Origin: Mediterranea massiliensis
Lineage (GTDB): Bacteria > Bacteroidota > Bacteroidia > Bacteroidales > Bacteroidaceae
NCBI GenBank assembly: GCA_015060695.1
Contig: SUYA01000002.1
Span: 124,001-188,000 of the forward strand
Length of the DNA stretch: 64,000 nt
Reading direction: 5' to 3'
In this document: positions 1 through 8,887 of the stretch, one piece after another
Numbering within the stretch: position 1 is the stretch's first letter
Layout of the letters: every line of letters starts with the position of its first letter
Program-made: the position numbers and the translations under genes
The notes under the pieces: model-generated
The model's database searches: none
What the model was told of the DNA's origin: nothing
Seen by the model: the letters and a program-made list of their open reading frames with translations, nothing else

Positions 1-294
1 ATCGGACCGGGAATCTCACTCGATGCCTTCGAAGTAGGCGACGAAGTGTACGAAGCATTTCAAAATAATGGATTTCCAATGGAGTACATCTCACAATGGC
101 ATCCAGAAACACACAAATGGCACATCGATTTACCAGCCGCTAACTACCTGCAACTGTTAGACCTCGAAGTACCCGAAAAACAGATTTATCATTCAAACAT
201 TTGTACATTTACCCGTTATCAAGAGTTCTTTTCAGCCCGTCGAATGGGCATACATTCAGGAAGAATTCTGACGGGAATCATGATTAATTCATAG
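1..294 (+). CDS. pgeF: Polyphenol oxidase / purine nucleoside phosphorylase family protein (PgeF/YfiH), 5'-truncated
   Basis: The reading frame is open from the first base and ends at a TAG at 292-294, so only the C-terminal 97 residues are present. The fragment starts IGPGISLDAFEVGDEVYEAF and ends with CTFTRYQEFFSARR followed by GRILTGIMI. This is the typical C-terminal half of the YfiH/PgeF (laccase-domain, DUF152) family. Family members act as cytoplasmic purine nucleoside phosphorylases/adenosine deaminases, and in E. coli as editors of mis-incorporated L-Ser in muropeptide precursors. The N-terminal half with most metal ligands lies outside the window, so catalytic competence cannot be judged. 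The next gene starts 7 bases downstream, suggesting co-transcription. Confidence 0.85.
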   Translation: MGPGISLDAFEVGDEVYEAFQNNGFPMEYISQWHPETHKWHIDLPAANYLQLLDLEVPEKQIYHSNICTFTRYQEFFSARRMGIHSGRILTGIMINS

Positions 295-300
295 AAGAAA

Positions 301-969
301 ATGAAATTCAACATCACTGTAGCTGAAGAAATCAAACAACGTTGCCCCAATTTTCGAGGAGCTGCTGTATTTGCTCCTGTAAAAAACAGTAGTTATAGCG
401 AAGGCTTATGGAAAGAGATTGCTACTTTTACCAAAGAATTGCAAGCTACCGAAACCACTGAAAGCATCAAAAACCAACGAGCCATCGAGGCTACCCGACA
501 AGCCTATCGTGTTTGTGGGAAAGACCCCAGTCGCTATCGTCCCAGTGCAGAAGCTTTACGCAGAAGATTACTTCGTGGCATCGACCTCTATCAAATTGAC
601 ACATTGGTTGATTTAATCAACCTGGTTTCGCTTCGCACAGGATTCTCCATTGGCGGATTTGATGCAGATAAAATTCAAGGTACTGACCTTTGTTTGGGTA
701 TCGGAAAAGCAGATGAGCCATTCGAAGGCATCGGACGCGGCACGCTAAACATCGAAGGATTGCCTATTTACAGAGACTCCATAGGAGGAATTGGTACCCC
801 AACCAGCGACCATGAGCGCACAAAAATGGGATTGGAAACCACCCATATTTTAGCCCTTATCAATGGTTATAGCGGAGAAGACGGACTGAAAGAGGCTGCC
901 GAAATGATACTTGAATTGCTAAAGAAGTATGCCGACACCGATAATGGAGGTGAAATAATTTATTATTAA
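301..969 (+). CDS. Stand-alone B3/B4 tRNA-binding domain protein
   Basis: This 222-residue protein resembles the B3/B4 domain of the phenylalanyl-tRNA synthetase beta chain, occurring as a single-domain protein. The stretch KDPSRYRPSAEALRRRLLRG at about residues 79-98, followed by a Leu-rich LVDLINLVSLRTGFSIGGFD segment, is the recognisable family signature. Stand-alone members are thought to be editing-type or RNA-binding factors, but their substrate is not established. There is no signal peptide, so it should be cytoplasmic. The ATG at 301 is 7 bases after the preceding stop, consistent with an operon. Family assignment is good; function is open. Confidence 0.8.
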   Translation: MKFNITVAEEIKQRCPNFRGAAVFAPVKNSSYSEGLWKEIATFTKELQATETTESIKNQRAIEATRQAYRVCGKDPSRYRPSAEALRRRLLRGIDLYQIDTLVDLINLVSLRTGFSIGGFDADKIQGTDLCLGIGKADEPFEGIGRGTLNIEGLPIYRDSIGGIGTPTSDHERTKMGLETTHILALINGYSGEDGLKEAAEMILELLKKYADTDNGGEIIYY

Positions 970-1049
970 GAGTCACAGAAAAAGAATGTTTTTTGAGGAT
1001 AACACATTTTTTTTATGGAAAACGTAGAAAGGATTTTACTACTTTCCAT

Positions 1050-1057
1050 TATCTTTG
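1050..1057 (+). promoter_or_regulatory. -7 promoter box (TATCTTTG) for phoH
   Basis: TATCTTTG matches the Bacteroidetes -7 consensus TAnnTTTG and lies 23 bases before the phoH ATG at 1081. No convincing -33 TTTG is visible at the usual distance. It supports a transcript starting near 1065. Confidence 0.55.
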
Positions 1058-1080
1058 CGTTTTAAAGCAAAAGAAACTGA

Positions 1081-2067
1081 ATGATAGAAAAACTAATAGT
1101 ATTGGAAGATATTGATCCCGTCATTTTCTATGGCGTGAACAATACCAACATGCAACTGATAAAAGCTTTATATCCCAAGTTGCGCATCGTAGCCCGCGGC
1201 AATATTATCAAAGTGCTTGGCGACGAAGAGGAAATGTGTGCTTTTGAAGAAAACATCCTCAAATTAGAAAGATATTGTGCCGAATATAATTCGCTGAAAG
1301 AAGAAGTCATCATAGACATTATTAAAGGAAACAAACCGCAAGCCGAAAAAAGTGGGAATGTCATTGTATTCAGTGTTACCGGAAAACCTATTATTCCCCG
1401 CAGCGAAAATCAACAAAAACTGGTCGATGAATTCTACAAGAACGATATGCTGTTTGCCATTGGCCCTGCAGGTTCGGGAAAAACCTACACGGCCATAGCA
1501 TTGGCAGTACGTGCTTTAAAAAACAAAGAGATAAAAAAAATCATTTTAAGCCGCCCTGCAGTAGAAGCCGGTGAAAAGTTAGGGTTTCTGCCCGGTGACA
1601 TGAAAGAAAAGATTGACCCCTACTTACAACCTCTCTACGATGCACTACAAGACATGATACCGGCTGCCAAGCTAAAAGAATACATGGAATTAAACATCAT
1701 ACAAATAGCTCCATTAGCCTTTATGCGTGGCCGCACACTGAACGATGCTGTTGTCATCCTCGATGAAGCTCAGAACACTACCTCTGCACAAATAAAAATG
1801 TTCCTTACCCGAATGGGGATGAACACTAAGATGATAGTAACCGGTGACATGACACAGATAGACCTTCCTACATCGCAAACATCAGGCTTGGTGCAAGCCT
1901 TGAAAATATTGAAAGGAGTGAAAGGTATCAGTTTTATAGAATTGAACAAGAAAGACATTGTGCGCCATAAATTAGTAACGAAAATTGTGGAAGCATATGA
2001 ACGATTTGACAAAGAGCAGAAAAATATCAAGGAAGAGAGGAAACTACAAAAAAAAACAGAAAGATAG
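1081..2067 (+). CDS. phoH: PhoH family ATPase
   Basis: This 328-residue cytoplasmic protein has the PhoH P-loop ATPase domain. Walker A is GPAGSGKT at about residues 128-135 and Walker B is VVILDEAQN near residues 224-232. The LPTSQTSGL and GISFIELNKKDIVRH segments in the C-terminal half are also typical. The N-terminal 100 residues are a small nucleic-acid-binding-like region, as in other bacterial PhoH proteins. The family is linked to RNA metabolism and phosphate or stress responses, but its reaction is poorly defined. The start at 1081 is supported by a -7 box 23 bases upstream. The C-terminal tail is Lys/Glu rich. Confidence 0.93.
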   Translation: MIEKLIVLEDIDPVIFYGVNNTNMQLIKALYPKLRIVARGNIIKVLGDEEEMCAFEENILKLERYCAEYNSLKEEVIIDIIKGNKPQAEKSGNVIVFSVTGKPIIPRSENQQKLVDEFYKNDMLFAIGPAGSGKTYTAIALAVRALKNKEIKKIILSRPAVEAGEKLGFLPGDMKEKIDPYLQPLYDALQDMIPAAKLKEYMELNIIQIAPLAFMRGRTLNDAVVILDEAQNTTSAQIKMFLTRMGMNTKMIVTGDMTQIDLPTSQTSGLVQALKILKGVKGISFIELNKKDIVRHKLVTKIVEAYERFDKEQKNIKEERKLQKKTER

Positions 2068-2145
2068 AGAATAAGAATAGCATTATACCTATTTCAAAAC
2101 AATCAAATAAAGAATTTTAATCATATAACAATAATCAAAACAAAC

Positions 2146-3084
2146 ATGAAAGCTTTAACTGCAACAGAGTACAACTTTCCCGGACAAGTGGGAGTGTACC
2201 ACGGAAAAGTACGTGACGTGTATAATATGGGCGACAAGCTCGTAATGGTAGCTACCGACCGCATCTCGGCATTCGATGTCGTGTTGCCTAAAGGCATTCC
2301 TTTCAAAGGGCAAATGCTAAACCAGATTGCAGCGAAATTTCTGGATGCTACAACAGACATCTGCCCCAACTGGAAGTTAGCAACTCCCGACCCGATGGTA
2401 ACAGTAGGTGTCATGTGTGAAGGTTTCCTTGTAGAAATGATTGTTCGCGGTTATCTCTGTGGCTCGGCATGGCGAGCTTATAAGAGCGGTGTACGCGAAA
2501 TCTGTGGTGTAAAGTTACCTGAAGGTATGAAGGAAAACCAAAAATTCCCGGAACCCATCATTACTCCAACAACCAAAGCAGAAATTGGAGAACACGATGC
2601 CGACATCAGTAAAGAAGAGATTTTGGCACAAGGTCTTGCAACCCCCGAAGAGTATGCTTTGTTGGAACAATATACCTTAGCTCTTTTCAAACGTGGTACC
2701 GAAATTGCAGCCGAACGCGGTCTCATTTTGGTAGATACCAAATATGAATTCGGCAAACACAATGGTAAGATTTACTTGATGGACGAAATCCATACACCCG
2801 ACAGCAGTCGTTACTTCTACAGTGAAGGCTACGAAGAACGATTCGAAAAGGGAGAACCCCAAAAGCAATTGTCAAAGGAATTTGTGCGCGAATGGCTGAT
2901 GGATAATGGTTTCCAAGGAAAAGAAGGCCAGCAAGTACCCGAAATGACAGACGAGATTGTTAATAGCATCAGTGAACGTTACATCGAACTTTACGAACAC
3001 ATCACCGGTGAGAAATTCATCCGTGAAATCACTGACGATATTGCTGCACGTATTGAAAAGAACGTAAGCGAGTATTTGAAATAA
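2146..3084 (+). CDS. purC: Phosphoribosylaminoimidazole-succinocarboxamide synthase (SAICAR synthetase)
   Basis: This 312-residue enzyme catalyses ATP-dependent condensation of CAIR with aspartate in de novo purine synthesis. Diagnostic segments are [20 protein letters not shown] (ATP-binding N-lobe), [18 protein letters not shown], the [13 protein letters not shown] stretch, and [20 protein letters not shown] followed by TPDSSRYF. It is longer than the roughly 240-residue E. coli form and matches the long form seen in Bacteroidetes and eukaryotes. The stop codon overlaps the start of the next gene by one base (TAATG), so purC and menG are translationally coupled. Confidence 0.96.
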   Translation: MKALTATEYNFPGQVGVYHGKVRDVYNMGDKLVMVATDRISAFDVVLPKGIPFKGQMLNQIAAKFLDATTDICPNWKLATPDPMVTVGVMCEGFLVEMIVRGYLCGSAWRAYKSGVREICGVKLPEGMKENQKFPEPIITPTTKAEIGEHDADISKEEILAQGLATPEEYALLEQYTLALFKRGTEIAAERGLILVDTKYEFGKHNGKIYLMDEIHTPDSSRYFYSEGYEERFEKGEPQKQLSKEFVREWLMDNGFQGKEGQQVPEMTDEIVNSISERYIELYEHITGEKFIREITDDIAARIEKNVSEYLK

Positions 3085-3821
3085 TGGACTTTCCTCAAGA
3101 TAAGGTCTTCCCACAAGGATACAAAGGAAGTAAACGCGAGCAAGTGGAGGCTATGTTTAACCACATAGCCCCCACTTACGACCGTTTAAACCACACTCTT
3201 TCATTAGGTATCGATCGATATTGGCGTAGGAAAGCAGTGAAAACATTGTTACCCTATCACCCAAAACAAATACTCGACGTAGCTACCGGTACTGGAGATT
3301 TTGCTCTATTAGCCTATCGGATACTACAACCAGACAGTCTGACCGGGATTGACATCAGTGAAAAAATGATGGAAGTAGCTCGTCGGAAAGTAAACGAAGC
3401 AGGATTATCAGAAGTCATCCGCTTTGCCTGCGAAGATTGCACAACCATGTCATTTAAAAATGAAACATTTGATGCTGTCACCGTATCCTTTGGGATCAGA
3501 AACTTTGTCGGATTGGACAAGGCACTTCAAGAAATGTACAGAGTGCTTTGCAGCAATGGACATCTGGTTATTGTGGAGTTAAGCATTCCTAACCAATTTC
3601 CAATGAAGCAACTCTACAAGATTTACTCAAAAGTAATCATACCTATTATAGGAAGAGTTATTTCAAAAGACAATAGTGCTTATACTTATCTACCGGAAAG
3701 CATCAAGGCTTTTCCACAAGGCGAAGTTATGCAAGAAATCATTAAAAAGGCAGGCTTCAAAGAAGTAAAGTTCAAAAGATTAACCTTGGGCATCAGCACC
3801 CTTTACATAGCCACAAAATGA
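3084..3821 (+). CDS. menG: Demethylmenaquinone methyltransferase (UbiE/MenG)
   Basis: This 245-residue class I SAM-dependent methyltransferase has the SAM-binding motif [15 protein letters not shown] at about residues 64-78. UbiE/MenG signatures are [19 protein letters not shown] near the N-terminus and [10 protein letters not shown] plus [15 protein letters not shown] further on. The reaction is the last step of menaquinone synthesis, methylation of demethylmenaquinone, which suits an anaerobe that respires with fumarate. The ATG overlaps the purC stop by one base. The gene is often named ubiE, but ubiquinone is not expected here. Confidence 0.95.
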   Translation: MDFPQDKVFPQGYKGSKREQVEAMFNHIAPTYDRLNHTLSLGIDRYWRRKAVKTLLPYHPKQILDVATGTGDFALLAYRILQPDSLTGIDISEKMMEVARRKVNEAGLSEVIRFACEDCTTMSFKNETFDAVTVSFGIRNFVGLDKALQEMYRVLCSNGHLVIVELSIPNQFPMKQLYKIYSKVIIPIIGRVISKDNSAYTYLPESIKAFPQGEVMQEIIKKAGFKEVKFKRLTLGISTLYIATK

Positions 3822-3856
3822 CAATCTACAAACCAAACGATATAAACAAATAGAAT

Positions 3857-4606
3857 ATGGAAAAATATGGTTTAATTGGTTATCCATTAGGACATTCATT
3901 TTCTGTCGGTTACTTCAACGAGAAGTTTAAAGCAGAAAACATCGACGCAGAGTACGTTAATTTTGAAATTCCTACTATTAAAGATTTCCACAAGGTCATT
4001 GCAGGAAATCCCACTCTACGTGGTCTCAACGTAACAATCCCTTATAAAGAGCAGGTAATCCCTTATTTAGATGAATTGGATAAAGAAACCGCTAAGAAAA
4101 TCGGTGCTGTAAACGTCATTAAGATTCTCCCTCAAAGTAAAGGGAAGCCCAAACTAATAGGCTACAATTCTGACATCATTGGTTTTACACAATCAATTGA
4201 ACCTATGTTGCAACCACATCATACTAAGGCTTTGATATTAGGAACAGGAGGAGCATCCAAAGCGGTTTTATATGGATTAAAAGATTTGAGTATTGAAGCC
4301 ACATTCGTATCACGTAGCCCTAAGAATAAAAAACAGTTAAGTTATCAACAACTGACACCAGAAGTAATCGCAGAACATACCATCATTATAAACACTACAC
4401 CATTAGGAATGTATCCAAAGGTCAACGAGTGTCCGGAGATTCCTTATGAACATCTGACTCCCAATCACTTATTATACGACCTATTATATAACCCCGATGA
4501 AACTCTTTTCATGAAACGAGGCAAAGAACAAGGAGCCGAAGTAAAAAACGGACTTGAAATGTTATTATTACAGGCTTTCGCAGCTTGGGAAATCTGGCAA
4601 AAATAA
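3857..4606 (+). CDS. aroE: Shikimate dehydrogenase
   Basis: This 249-residue enzyme performs NADPH-dependent reduction of 3-dehydroshikimate. The shikimate-binding segment GYPLGHSFSVGYFNEKF is at residues 8-24. NVTIPYKEQVIPYLDELD around residues 60-77 carries the conserved catalytic Lys. The nucleotide-binding loop LGTGGASKAVLYGL is near residue 127, and NTTPLGMYP with NGLEMLLLQA follows. It lies 35 bases after menG on the same strand. The protein is slightly shorter than E. coli AroE (272 aa), as is usual in Bacteroidetes. Confidence 0.95.
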   Translation: MEKYGLIGYPLGHSFSVGYFNEKFKAENIDAEYVNFEIPTIKDFHKVIAGNPTLRGLNVTIPYKEQVIPYLDELDKETAKKIGAVNVIKILPQSKGKPKLIGYNSDIIGFTQSIEPMLQPHHTKALILGTGGASKAVLYGLKDLSIEATFVSRSPKNKKQLSYQQLTPEVIAEHTIIINTTPLGMYPKVNECPEIPYEHLTPNHLLYDLLYNPDETLFMKRGKEQGAEVKNGLEMLLLQAFAAWEIWQK

Positions 4607-4627
4607 CAATACTTATTGAATAAAGAG

Positions 4628-5632
4628 ATGAAGAAAAAAATAATAATCGGAAGCATAGTGCTATTGGCACTCTTGTGTGTTGCAACAATATTCATCGGCA
4701 ATAAAATGCTAGACTATTCTTTAAAACCAGAAGCACTACATTACAAAAGCCGTAACATTGAAGGTAGTATTGCCTATATGAAAGAGACATACCCTAAAGT
4801 GGGAGCGTGGATAGACAGCCTACAAGCCGAAGGAGCTATCTACAGCACTTATCTAACCAACCGTGAAGGTACTAATCTACATGCCTTAATGGTACCGGCA
4901 AAGATACCCACCCACAAGACCGCTATCATCGTACACGGATATACCGACAATGCCATCCGCATGCTAATGATTGGTTATTTGTATAGCAAAGGGTTAGGTT
5001 ACAACATCTTACTACCCGACCTTTATGCACACGGCATGAGTGAAGGAACAGAAATACAGATGGGGTGGAAAGACCGCTTAGACGTATTGGAATGGATAGA
5101 ACACGCAGATGAATTGTTTGGAAGACAAAATGTAGAAATCACTGAAGGCGATAGTACTTATCTATATAGTACCGGCATCCAAGCTGTCGTGCATGGCATC
5201 TCCATGGGAGCTGCCACCACCATGATGGTAGCCGGTGAAGTTGAAAAAGGAGTACACCAACTTCCATATGTTAAATGTTTTGTAGCCGATTGCGGCTACA
5301 CCTCGGTATGGGATGAATTTGCCGGGTTTGGATTCCCTACTTTCCCATTATTAAACGTAGCCAGCTACTTATGTAAGCAGAAATATGGTTGGGGATTTAA
5401 AGAAGCATCAGCATTAGAATCCATCAAGCAAAGCCATCGCCCCATGCTTTTCATTCATGGAGATGCCGATGACTATGTGCCCACTTGGATGGTTCACCCA
5501 TTATATGAAGCCAAACCAGAGCCTAAAGAATTGTGGCTATCACCGGGTATTGACCATGCCAATTCGTATCGAGACCTACCGGAAGAATATACCCTTCGGG
5601 TAAAAAAATTTGTAGATAAATACATACATTAA
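4628..5632 (+). CDS. Alpha/beta hydrolase with N-terminal membrane anchor
   Basis: This 334-residue protein has a Lys-rich N-terminus, then a hydrophobic segment IIIGSIVLLALLCVATIFIG that acts as signal anchor or uncleaved signal. The rest is an alpha/beta-hydrolase fold: VHGYTDNAIRM (oxyanion region), the nucleophile elbow HGISMGAA with Ser at about residue 192, the acidic residue in HGDADDYVP, and His in DHANSY near the end. This family (DUF1749/FrsA-like, often annotated alpha/beta hydrolase) is an esterase or peptidase of unknown substrate. The ATG at 4628 is preferred over an in-frame TTG at 4616 because the Lys-rich start gives a normal signal anchor. Confidence 0.85.
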   Translation: MKKKIIIGSIVLLALLCVATIFIGNKMLDYSLKPEALHYKSRNIEGSIAYMKETYPKVGAWIDSLQAEGAIYSTYLTNREGTNLHALMVPAKIPTHKTAIIVHGYTDNAIRMLMIGYLYSKGLGYNILLPDLYAHGMSEGTEIQMGWKDRLDVLEWIEHADELFGRQNVEITEGDSTYLYSTGIQAVVHGISMGAATTMMVAGEVEKGVHQLPYVKCFVADCGYTSVWDEFAGFGFPTFPLLNVASYLCKQKYGWGFKEASALESIKQSHRPMLFIHGDADDYVPTWMVHPLYEAKPEPKELWLSPGIDHANSYRDLPEEYTLRVKKFVDKYIH

Positions 5633-5642
5633 CTATCTGGTC

Positions 5643-6557
5643 ATGAAGAGAACTTACTTGTTCGCTGTGCTCATCTATCTGTGTAGCAGTTTAATAAATG
5701 CACAAATCACAATACGCACTACCAACAACATACCCAAAGTACATCTGCAAGACCGAACTCGCTACACTTGCAACCCTGACAACATATTATCGCAAGCAGC
5801 TTGCGATAGTATTGACCGCCTATTGTACGCTTTAGAAGAGCATACTGGTATTGAAACGGTTGTTGTAGTAGTAGGTAGCATTGGTGATACTGATTGTTTT
5901 GATTTTGCCTATCAATTAGGACAGGAATGGGGCGTAGGGAAAGCTAAAAACGACAACGGATTGGTTATTTTACTCGTTATAAATCAACGTTGCATCCAGT
6001 TTGCAACAGGCTATGGATTGGAAGGTGATTTACCGGATGCCATCTGCAAACGTATTCAAACACGCTACATGATACCCTATTTGAAAAACAATCGCTGGGA
6101 TGAAGGTATGATAATCGGTGTACAAGCTGTATGTAAACAGTTAGAGGGTTCGATGACGAACCAAAAGGTTAAAGAAGAGAATAGCGGACATGAAGCTATA
6201 CTTATCATGGCAGTTCTGCTTGGTCTTTTTATTATTGGCATTGGATTGATATGGTGGGGAATACAACAAGCAAGCAAATGCCCACATTGCGGCAAACACA
6301 AGCTACAACGTAGTGACACTATTTTGCTTTATCGCCGCGGTGGAGTAAAAAAAGAAGAAATCACCTATATTTGTCATCACTGCGGACACATTGTTAAGCG
6401 CCAACAAAGCAACTATGATGAACATTATCGGGGTGGCTCTGGTCCGGTTATCTTTGGAGGAAGCATGGGACGTAACTTTGGTAGTGGAGGAGGCTTCGGA
6501 GGTGGCAGTTTTGGTGGAGGCAGTTTCGGTGGTGGAGGTGCCGGAAGCAGATTTTAA
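5643..6557 (+). CDS. TPM-domain (YgcG-type) membrane protein with zinc ribbon and Gly-rich tail
   Basis: This 304-residue protein has a signal peptide (residues 1-20, ending INA-Q), then a periplasmic TPM domain (about 40-165, containing DRLLYALEEHTGIETVVVVV and FATGYGLEGDLPDA). A single membrane helix around residues 180-205 follows, then a cytoplasmic zinc ribbon with two Cys pairs (CPHCGKHK and CHHCGH). The C-terminus is a Gly/Ser/Phe-rich tail with GGGFGGGSFGGGSFGGGG repeats. TPM proteins are commonly encoded next to LemA, as here (85 bases downstream), and the pair is thought to act in envelope homeostasis. The substrate is unknown. Confidence 0.88.
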   Translation: MKRTYLFAVLIYLCSSLINAQITIRTTNNIPKVHLQDRTRYTCNPDNILSQAACDSIDRLLYALEEHTGIETVVVVVGSIGDTDCFDFAYQLGQEWGVGKAKNDNGLVILLVINQRCIQFATGYGLEGDLPDAICKRIQTRYMIPYLKNNRWDEGMIIGVQAVCKQLEGSMTNQKVKEENSGHEAILIMAVLLGLFIIGIGLIWWGIQQASKCPHCGKHKLQRSDTILLYRRGGVKKEEITYICHHCGHIVKRQQSNYDEHYRGGSGPVIFGGSMGRNFGSGGGFGGGSFGGGSFGGGGAGSRF

Positions 6558-6642
6558 TTAATCATGCACTGTTTTATACATCAACAAAGTAATATATAGT
6601 TCGAACAGATAATATAATTCATAACAAAAAAAAATAAGAACA

Positions 6643-7224
6643 ATGAAAAAATCAACAATCGCAATCATTGCCATCGTAGCAATAGTAGCCATTTGGGCAA
6701 TATCTGGTTATAATGGCCTTGTAAACATGGAAGAAAATGTAAATAACCAATGGAGCAATGTGGAAACACAATACCAACGTCGTGCAGATCTTATTCCAAA
6801 CTTGGTAAACACGGTTAAAGGATATGCTACTCATGAACAAGAAACGTTGCAAGCTGTTATAGAGGCTCGTTCGAAAGCTACACAAATTACCGTTAATGCA
6901 GACGACTTGACATCTGAAAAGTTAGCCGAATTTCAAAAAGCTCAAGGAACAATAACTTCAGCATTAGGCAAGTTGCTTGCACTGAGTGAAAGCTATCCTG
7001 ACCTAAAAGCCAATCAGAATTTCTTGGAATTACAGGCTCAATTAGAAGGAACAGAAAACCGTATCAACGTAGCTCGTACCAACTTCAACAACACGGCCAA
7101 AGAGTATAACACTGCCATCCGCCGTTTCCCCAAGAATTTATTAGCCGGTTTGTTTGGTTTTGATCGTCGTGCATATTTCGAAGCACAAGAGGGAGCAGAA
7201 ACAGCTCCTACAGTACAATTCTAA
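6643..7224 (+). CDS. lemA: LemA family protein
   Basis: This 193-residue protein has one N-terminal membrane helix (about residues 5-21) followed by a coiled-coil-forming domain. Family signatures are YNGLVNMEENVNNQWSNVET, QYQRRADLIPNLVNTVKGYA, and the C-terminal YNTAIRRFPKNLLAGLFGF. LemA proteins are membrane-anchored four-helix proteins of undefined role. The pairing with the upstream TPM protein recurs in many bacteria. An intrinsic terminator starts 22 bases after the stop, closing this transcription unit. Confidence 0.94.
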   Translation: MKKSTIAIIAIVAIVAIWAISGYNGLVNMEENVNNQWSNVETQYQRRADLIPNLVNTVKGYATHEQETLQAVIEARSKATQITVNADDLTSEKLAEFQKAQGTITSALGKLLALSESYPDLKANQNFLELQAQLEGTENRINVARTNFNNTAKEYNTAIRRFPKNLLAGLFGFDRRAYFEAQEGAETAPTVQF

Positions 7225-7246
7225 AAGTTCTTATTCACAATCTAAA

Positions 7247-7290
7247 GAAAGCACTTACTTCATGGCATTGAAGCAAGTGCTTTCCTTTTT
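7247..7290 (+). terminator. Intrinsic terminator after lemA
   Basis: A perfect 10-bp outer stem GAAAGCACTT (7247-7256) pairs with AAGTGCTTTC (7275-7284). An inner 5-bp stem CTTCA/TGAAG encloses a TGGCAT loop. CTTTTT follows on the + strand. Confidence 0.88.
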
Positions 7291-7343
7291 ACAAGCAAAA
7301 CAGATTCTCTCTTCAATATATCAGATATTTGAGAAATTATCTC

Positions 7344-7351
7344 TATCTTTG
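7344..7351 (+). promoter_or_regulatory. -7 promoter box (TATCTTTG) for the purM-like gene
   Basis: TATCTTTG matches TAnnTTTG and lies 35 bases before the ATG at 7387, just behind the lemA terminator. It marks the start of a new transcription unit. Confidence 0.55.
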
Positions 7352-7386
7352 CGAAAATAATATAGAAACAAAAAGATACTAATCAT

Positions 7387-8559
7387 ATGAGCAACCAACG
7401 TTACATGATGCGCGGTGTAAGCGCATCCAAGGAAGATGTGCACAACGCCATTAAAAACATTGACAAAGGCCTCTATCCTCAAGCCTTCTGTAAAATAATC
7501 CCCGATATATTGGGAGGCGACCCAGAGTATTGTAATATCATGCATGCCGATGGTGCAGGCACCAAATCGTCTTTAGCCTACATGTATTGGAAAGAGACTG
7601 GCGACCTAAGCGTATGGAAAGGTATTGCACAAGATGCCCTTATCATGAACATTGATGACTTGCTCTGTGTGGGTGCAGTAGATAACATCCTCGTGTCATC
7701 AACTATCGGACGAAACAAACTACTTGTGCCGGGTGAAGTAATTTCTGCCATCATCAACGGCACTGACGAACTGCTTGCCGAACTCCGAGAAATGGGAGTT
7801 GGCGTATATGCTACCGGTGGCGAAACCGCTGATGTAGGAGACTTAGTACGTACTATCATCGTAGATAGCACTGTGACTTGCCGCATGAAACGTAGTGATG
7901 TTATCAACAATGCTAACATCCAACCAGGTGATGTGATTGTAGGTTTGGCCTCATACGGCCAGGCTACTTACGAAAAAGAATATAATGGAGGCATGGGTAG
8001 TAACGGTTTGACAAGTGCCCGCCACGATGTATTTAGCAAATACTTGGCTGAGAAATATCCGGAAAGCTATGATGCCGGTGTGCCCGAAGAATTGATTTAT
8101 AGTGGTGGCTTGAAACTGACCGATGCCGTAGAAGGTAGTCCAATAGACGCAGGCAAGTTAGTACTCTCTCCCACCCGTACCTATGCACCGGTAGTTAAGA
8201 AATTGCTCGATGCGCTTCGCCCTGAAATCCACGGTATGGTACACTGCTCAGGAGGTGCTCAAACCAAGGTGCTTCACTTTGTGGGTGATAATTGTCGTGT
8301 TATCAAAGACAATCTCTTCCCTGTTCCTCCTTTGTTCAAGACTATCAAAGAGCAAAGTAATACCGATTGGACCGAGATGTACAAGGTGTTCAACATGGGA
8401 CATCGTTTGGAAGTCTATCTCTCAGCAGAACATGCCGAAGAAGTTATCGCCATTTCGAAGAGTTTTAATATCGATGCACAAATCATTGGCCGCATCGAGG
8501 AGAGCGAAGGAAATAAAGAGTTGATTATCCGAAGTGAATTCGGTGAGTTCATCTATTAA
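7387..8559 (+). CDS. purM: AIR synthase / PurM-related protein (phosphoribosylformylglycinamidine cyclo-ligase)
   Basis: This 390-residue protein has the PurM fold. Visible features are an HADGAGTKSSLAYMYWK segment (the PurM GTKxx region), a DALIMNIDDLLCVGA stretch that normally carries the metal-binding acidic residues, GVYATGGETADVGD, and the C-terminal HCSGGAQTKVL. PurM performs the ATP-dependent ring closure of FGAM to AIR in purine synthesis. The protein is longer and more divergent than E. coli PurM (345 aa), and such Bacteroidetes proteins are often labelled AIR synthase-related. It is likely the organism's PurM, but a related ATP-dependent role is not excluded. The two small genes and prfA follow closely. 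Confidence 0.82.
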   Translation: MSNQRYMMRGVSASKEDVHNAIKNIDKGLYPQAFCKIIPDILGGDPEYCNIMHADGAGTKSSLAYMYWKETGDLSVWKGIAQDALIMNIDDLLCVGAVDNILVSSTIGRNKLLVPGEVISAIINGTDELLAELREMGVGVYATGGETADVGDLVRTIIVDSTVTCRMKRSDVINNANIQPGDVIVGLASYGQATYEKEYNGGMGSNGLTSARHDVFSKYLAEKYPESYDAGVPEELIYSGGLKLTDAVEGSPIDAGKLVLSPTRTYAPVVKKLLDALRPEIHGMVHCSGGAQTKVLHFVGDNCRVIKDNLFPVPPLFKTIKEQSNTDWTEMYKVFNMGHRLEVYLSAEHAEEVIAISKSFNIDAQIIGRIEESEGNKELIIRSEFGEFIY

Positions 8560-8572
8560 AAAAAGAACTGAT

Positions 8573-8683
8573 ATGTATATATTATCTGTAGTAGCTATCT
8601 TGTTGGTTGGAGTCTTTGCTTGGCAACAATATACTCAAGGCTCAAAAAAGAAAAAGAGCAAGAAGAACAAAAATAAAAAATGA
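8573..8683 (+). CDS. 36-residue single-pass membrane peptide with Lys-rich tail
   Basis: An ATG at 8573 opens a 36-codon frame ending in TGA at 8681-8683. The peptide has one hydrophobic helix (YILSVVAILLVGVFAW, residues 2-17) and then a strongly basic tail in which 11 of the last 13 residues are Lys or Asn. The stop overlaps the next ATG in an ATGA arrangement (8680-8683), which strongly suggests translational coupling and a real gene. It begins 13 bases after the purM-like stop. The predicted topology is N-out, with the basic tail in the cytoplasm. I do not recognise a family. Confidence 0.62.
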   Translation: MYILSVVAILLVGVFAWQQYTQGSKKKKSKKNKNKK

Positions 8684-8883
8684 AAAAGAAAATCATTATT
8701 ATTATAACTGCTTTGATAGGTATGTCCTGCATTTTAGGGATGTTGGATTTCCTATTGGATAGTTGGGAAACAAGAGGATGGTTTCGTAGAATCATCAGCT
8801 TTGCAGCTCTTTTAGGATGGGTATATATTACTTACAATATGATAACATTAAAATATAAATGGATAAGACGTTTGGCTAAATAA
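8680..8883 (+). CDS. 67-residue small membrane protein, unknown function
   Basis: This small protein starts inside the stop of the preceding 36-codon gene and ends 4 bases before the prfA ATG. It has two probable membrane helices (about residues 4-26 and 39-57), separated by a short polar loop WETRGWFRR, and a basic C-terminus (KYKWIRRLAK). No catalytic motif is visible. Tight packing between the coupled small gene and prfA supports expression as part of the purM-prfA-pyrF unit. Its function is unknown. Confidence 0.7.
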   Translation: MKKKIIIIITALIGMSCILGMLDFLLDSWETRGWFRRIISFAALLGWVYITYNMITLKYKWIRRLAK

Positions 8884-8887
8884 GCGT

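Noticed and set aside
3082..3086. The purC/menG one-base overlap as a sequencing error
   Set aside because: Both proteins have full-length ends with expected motifs. TAATG overlaps are common translational-coupling junctions.
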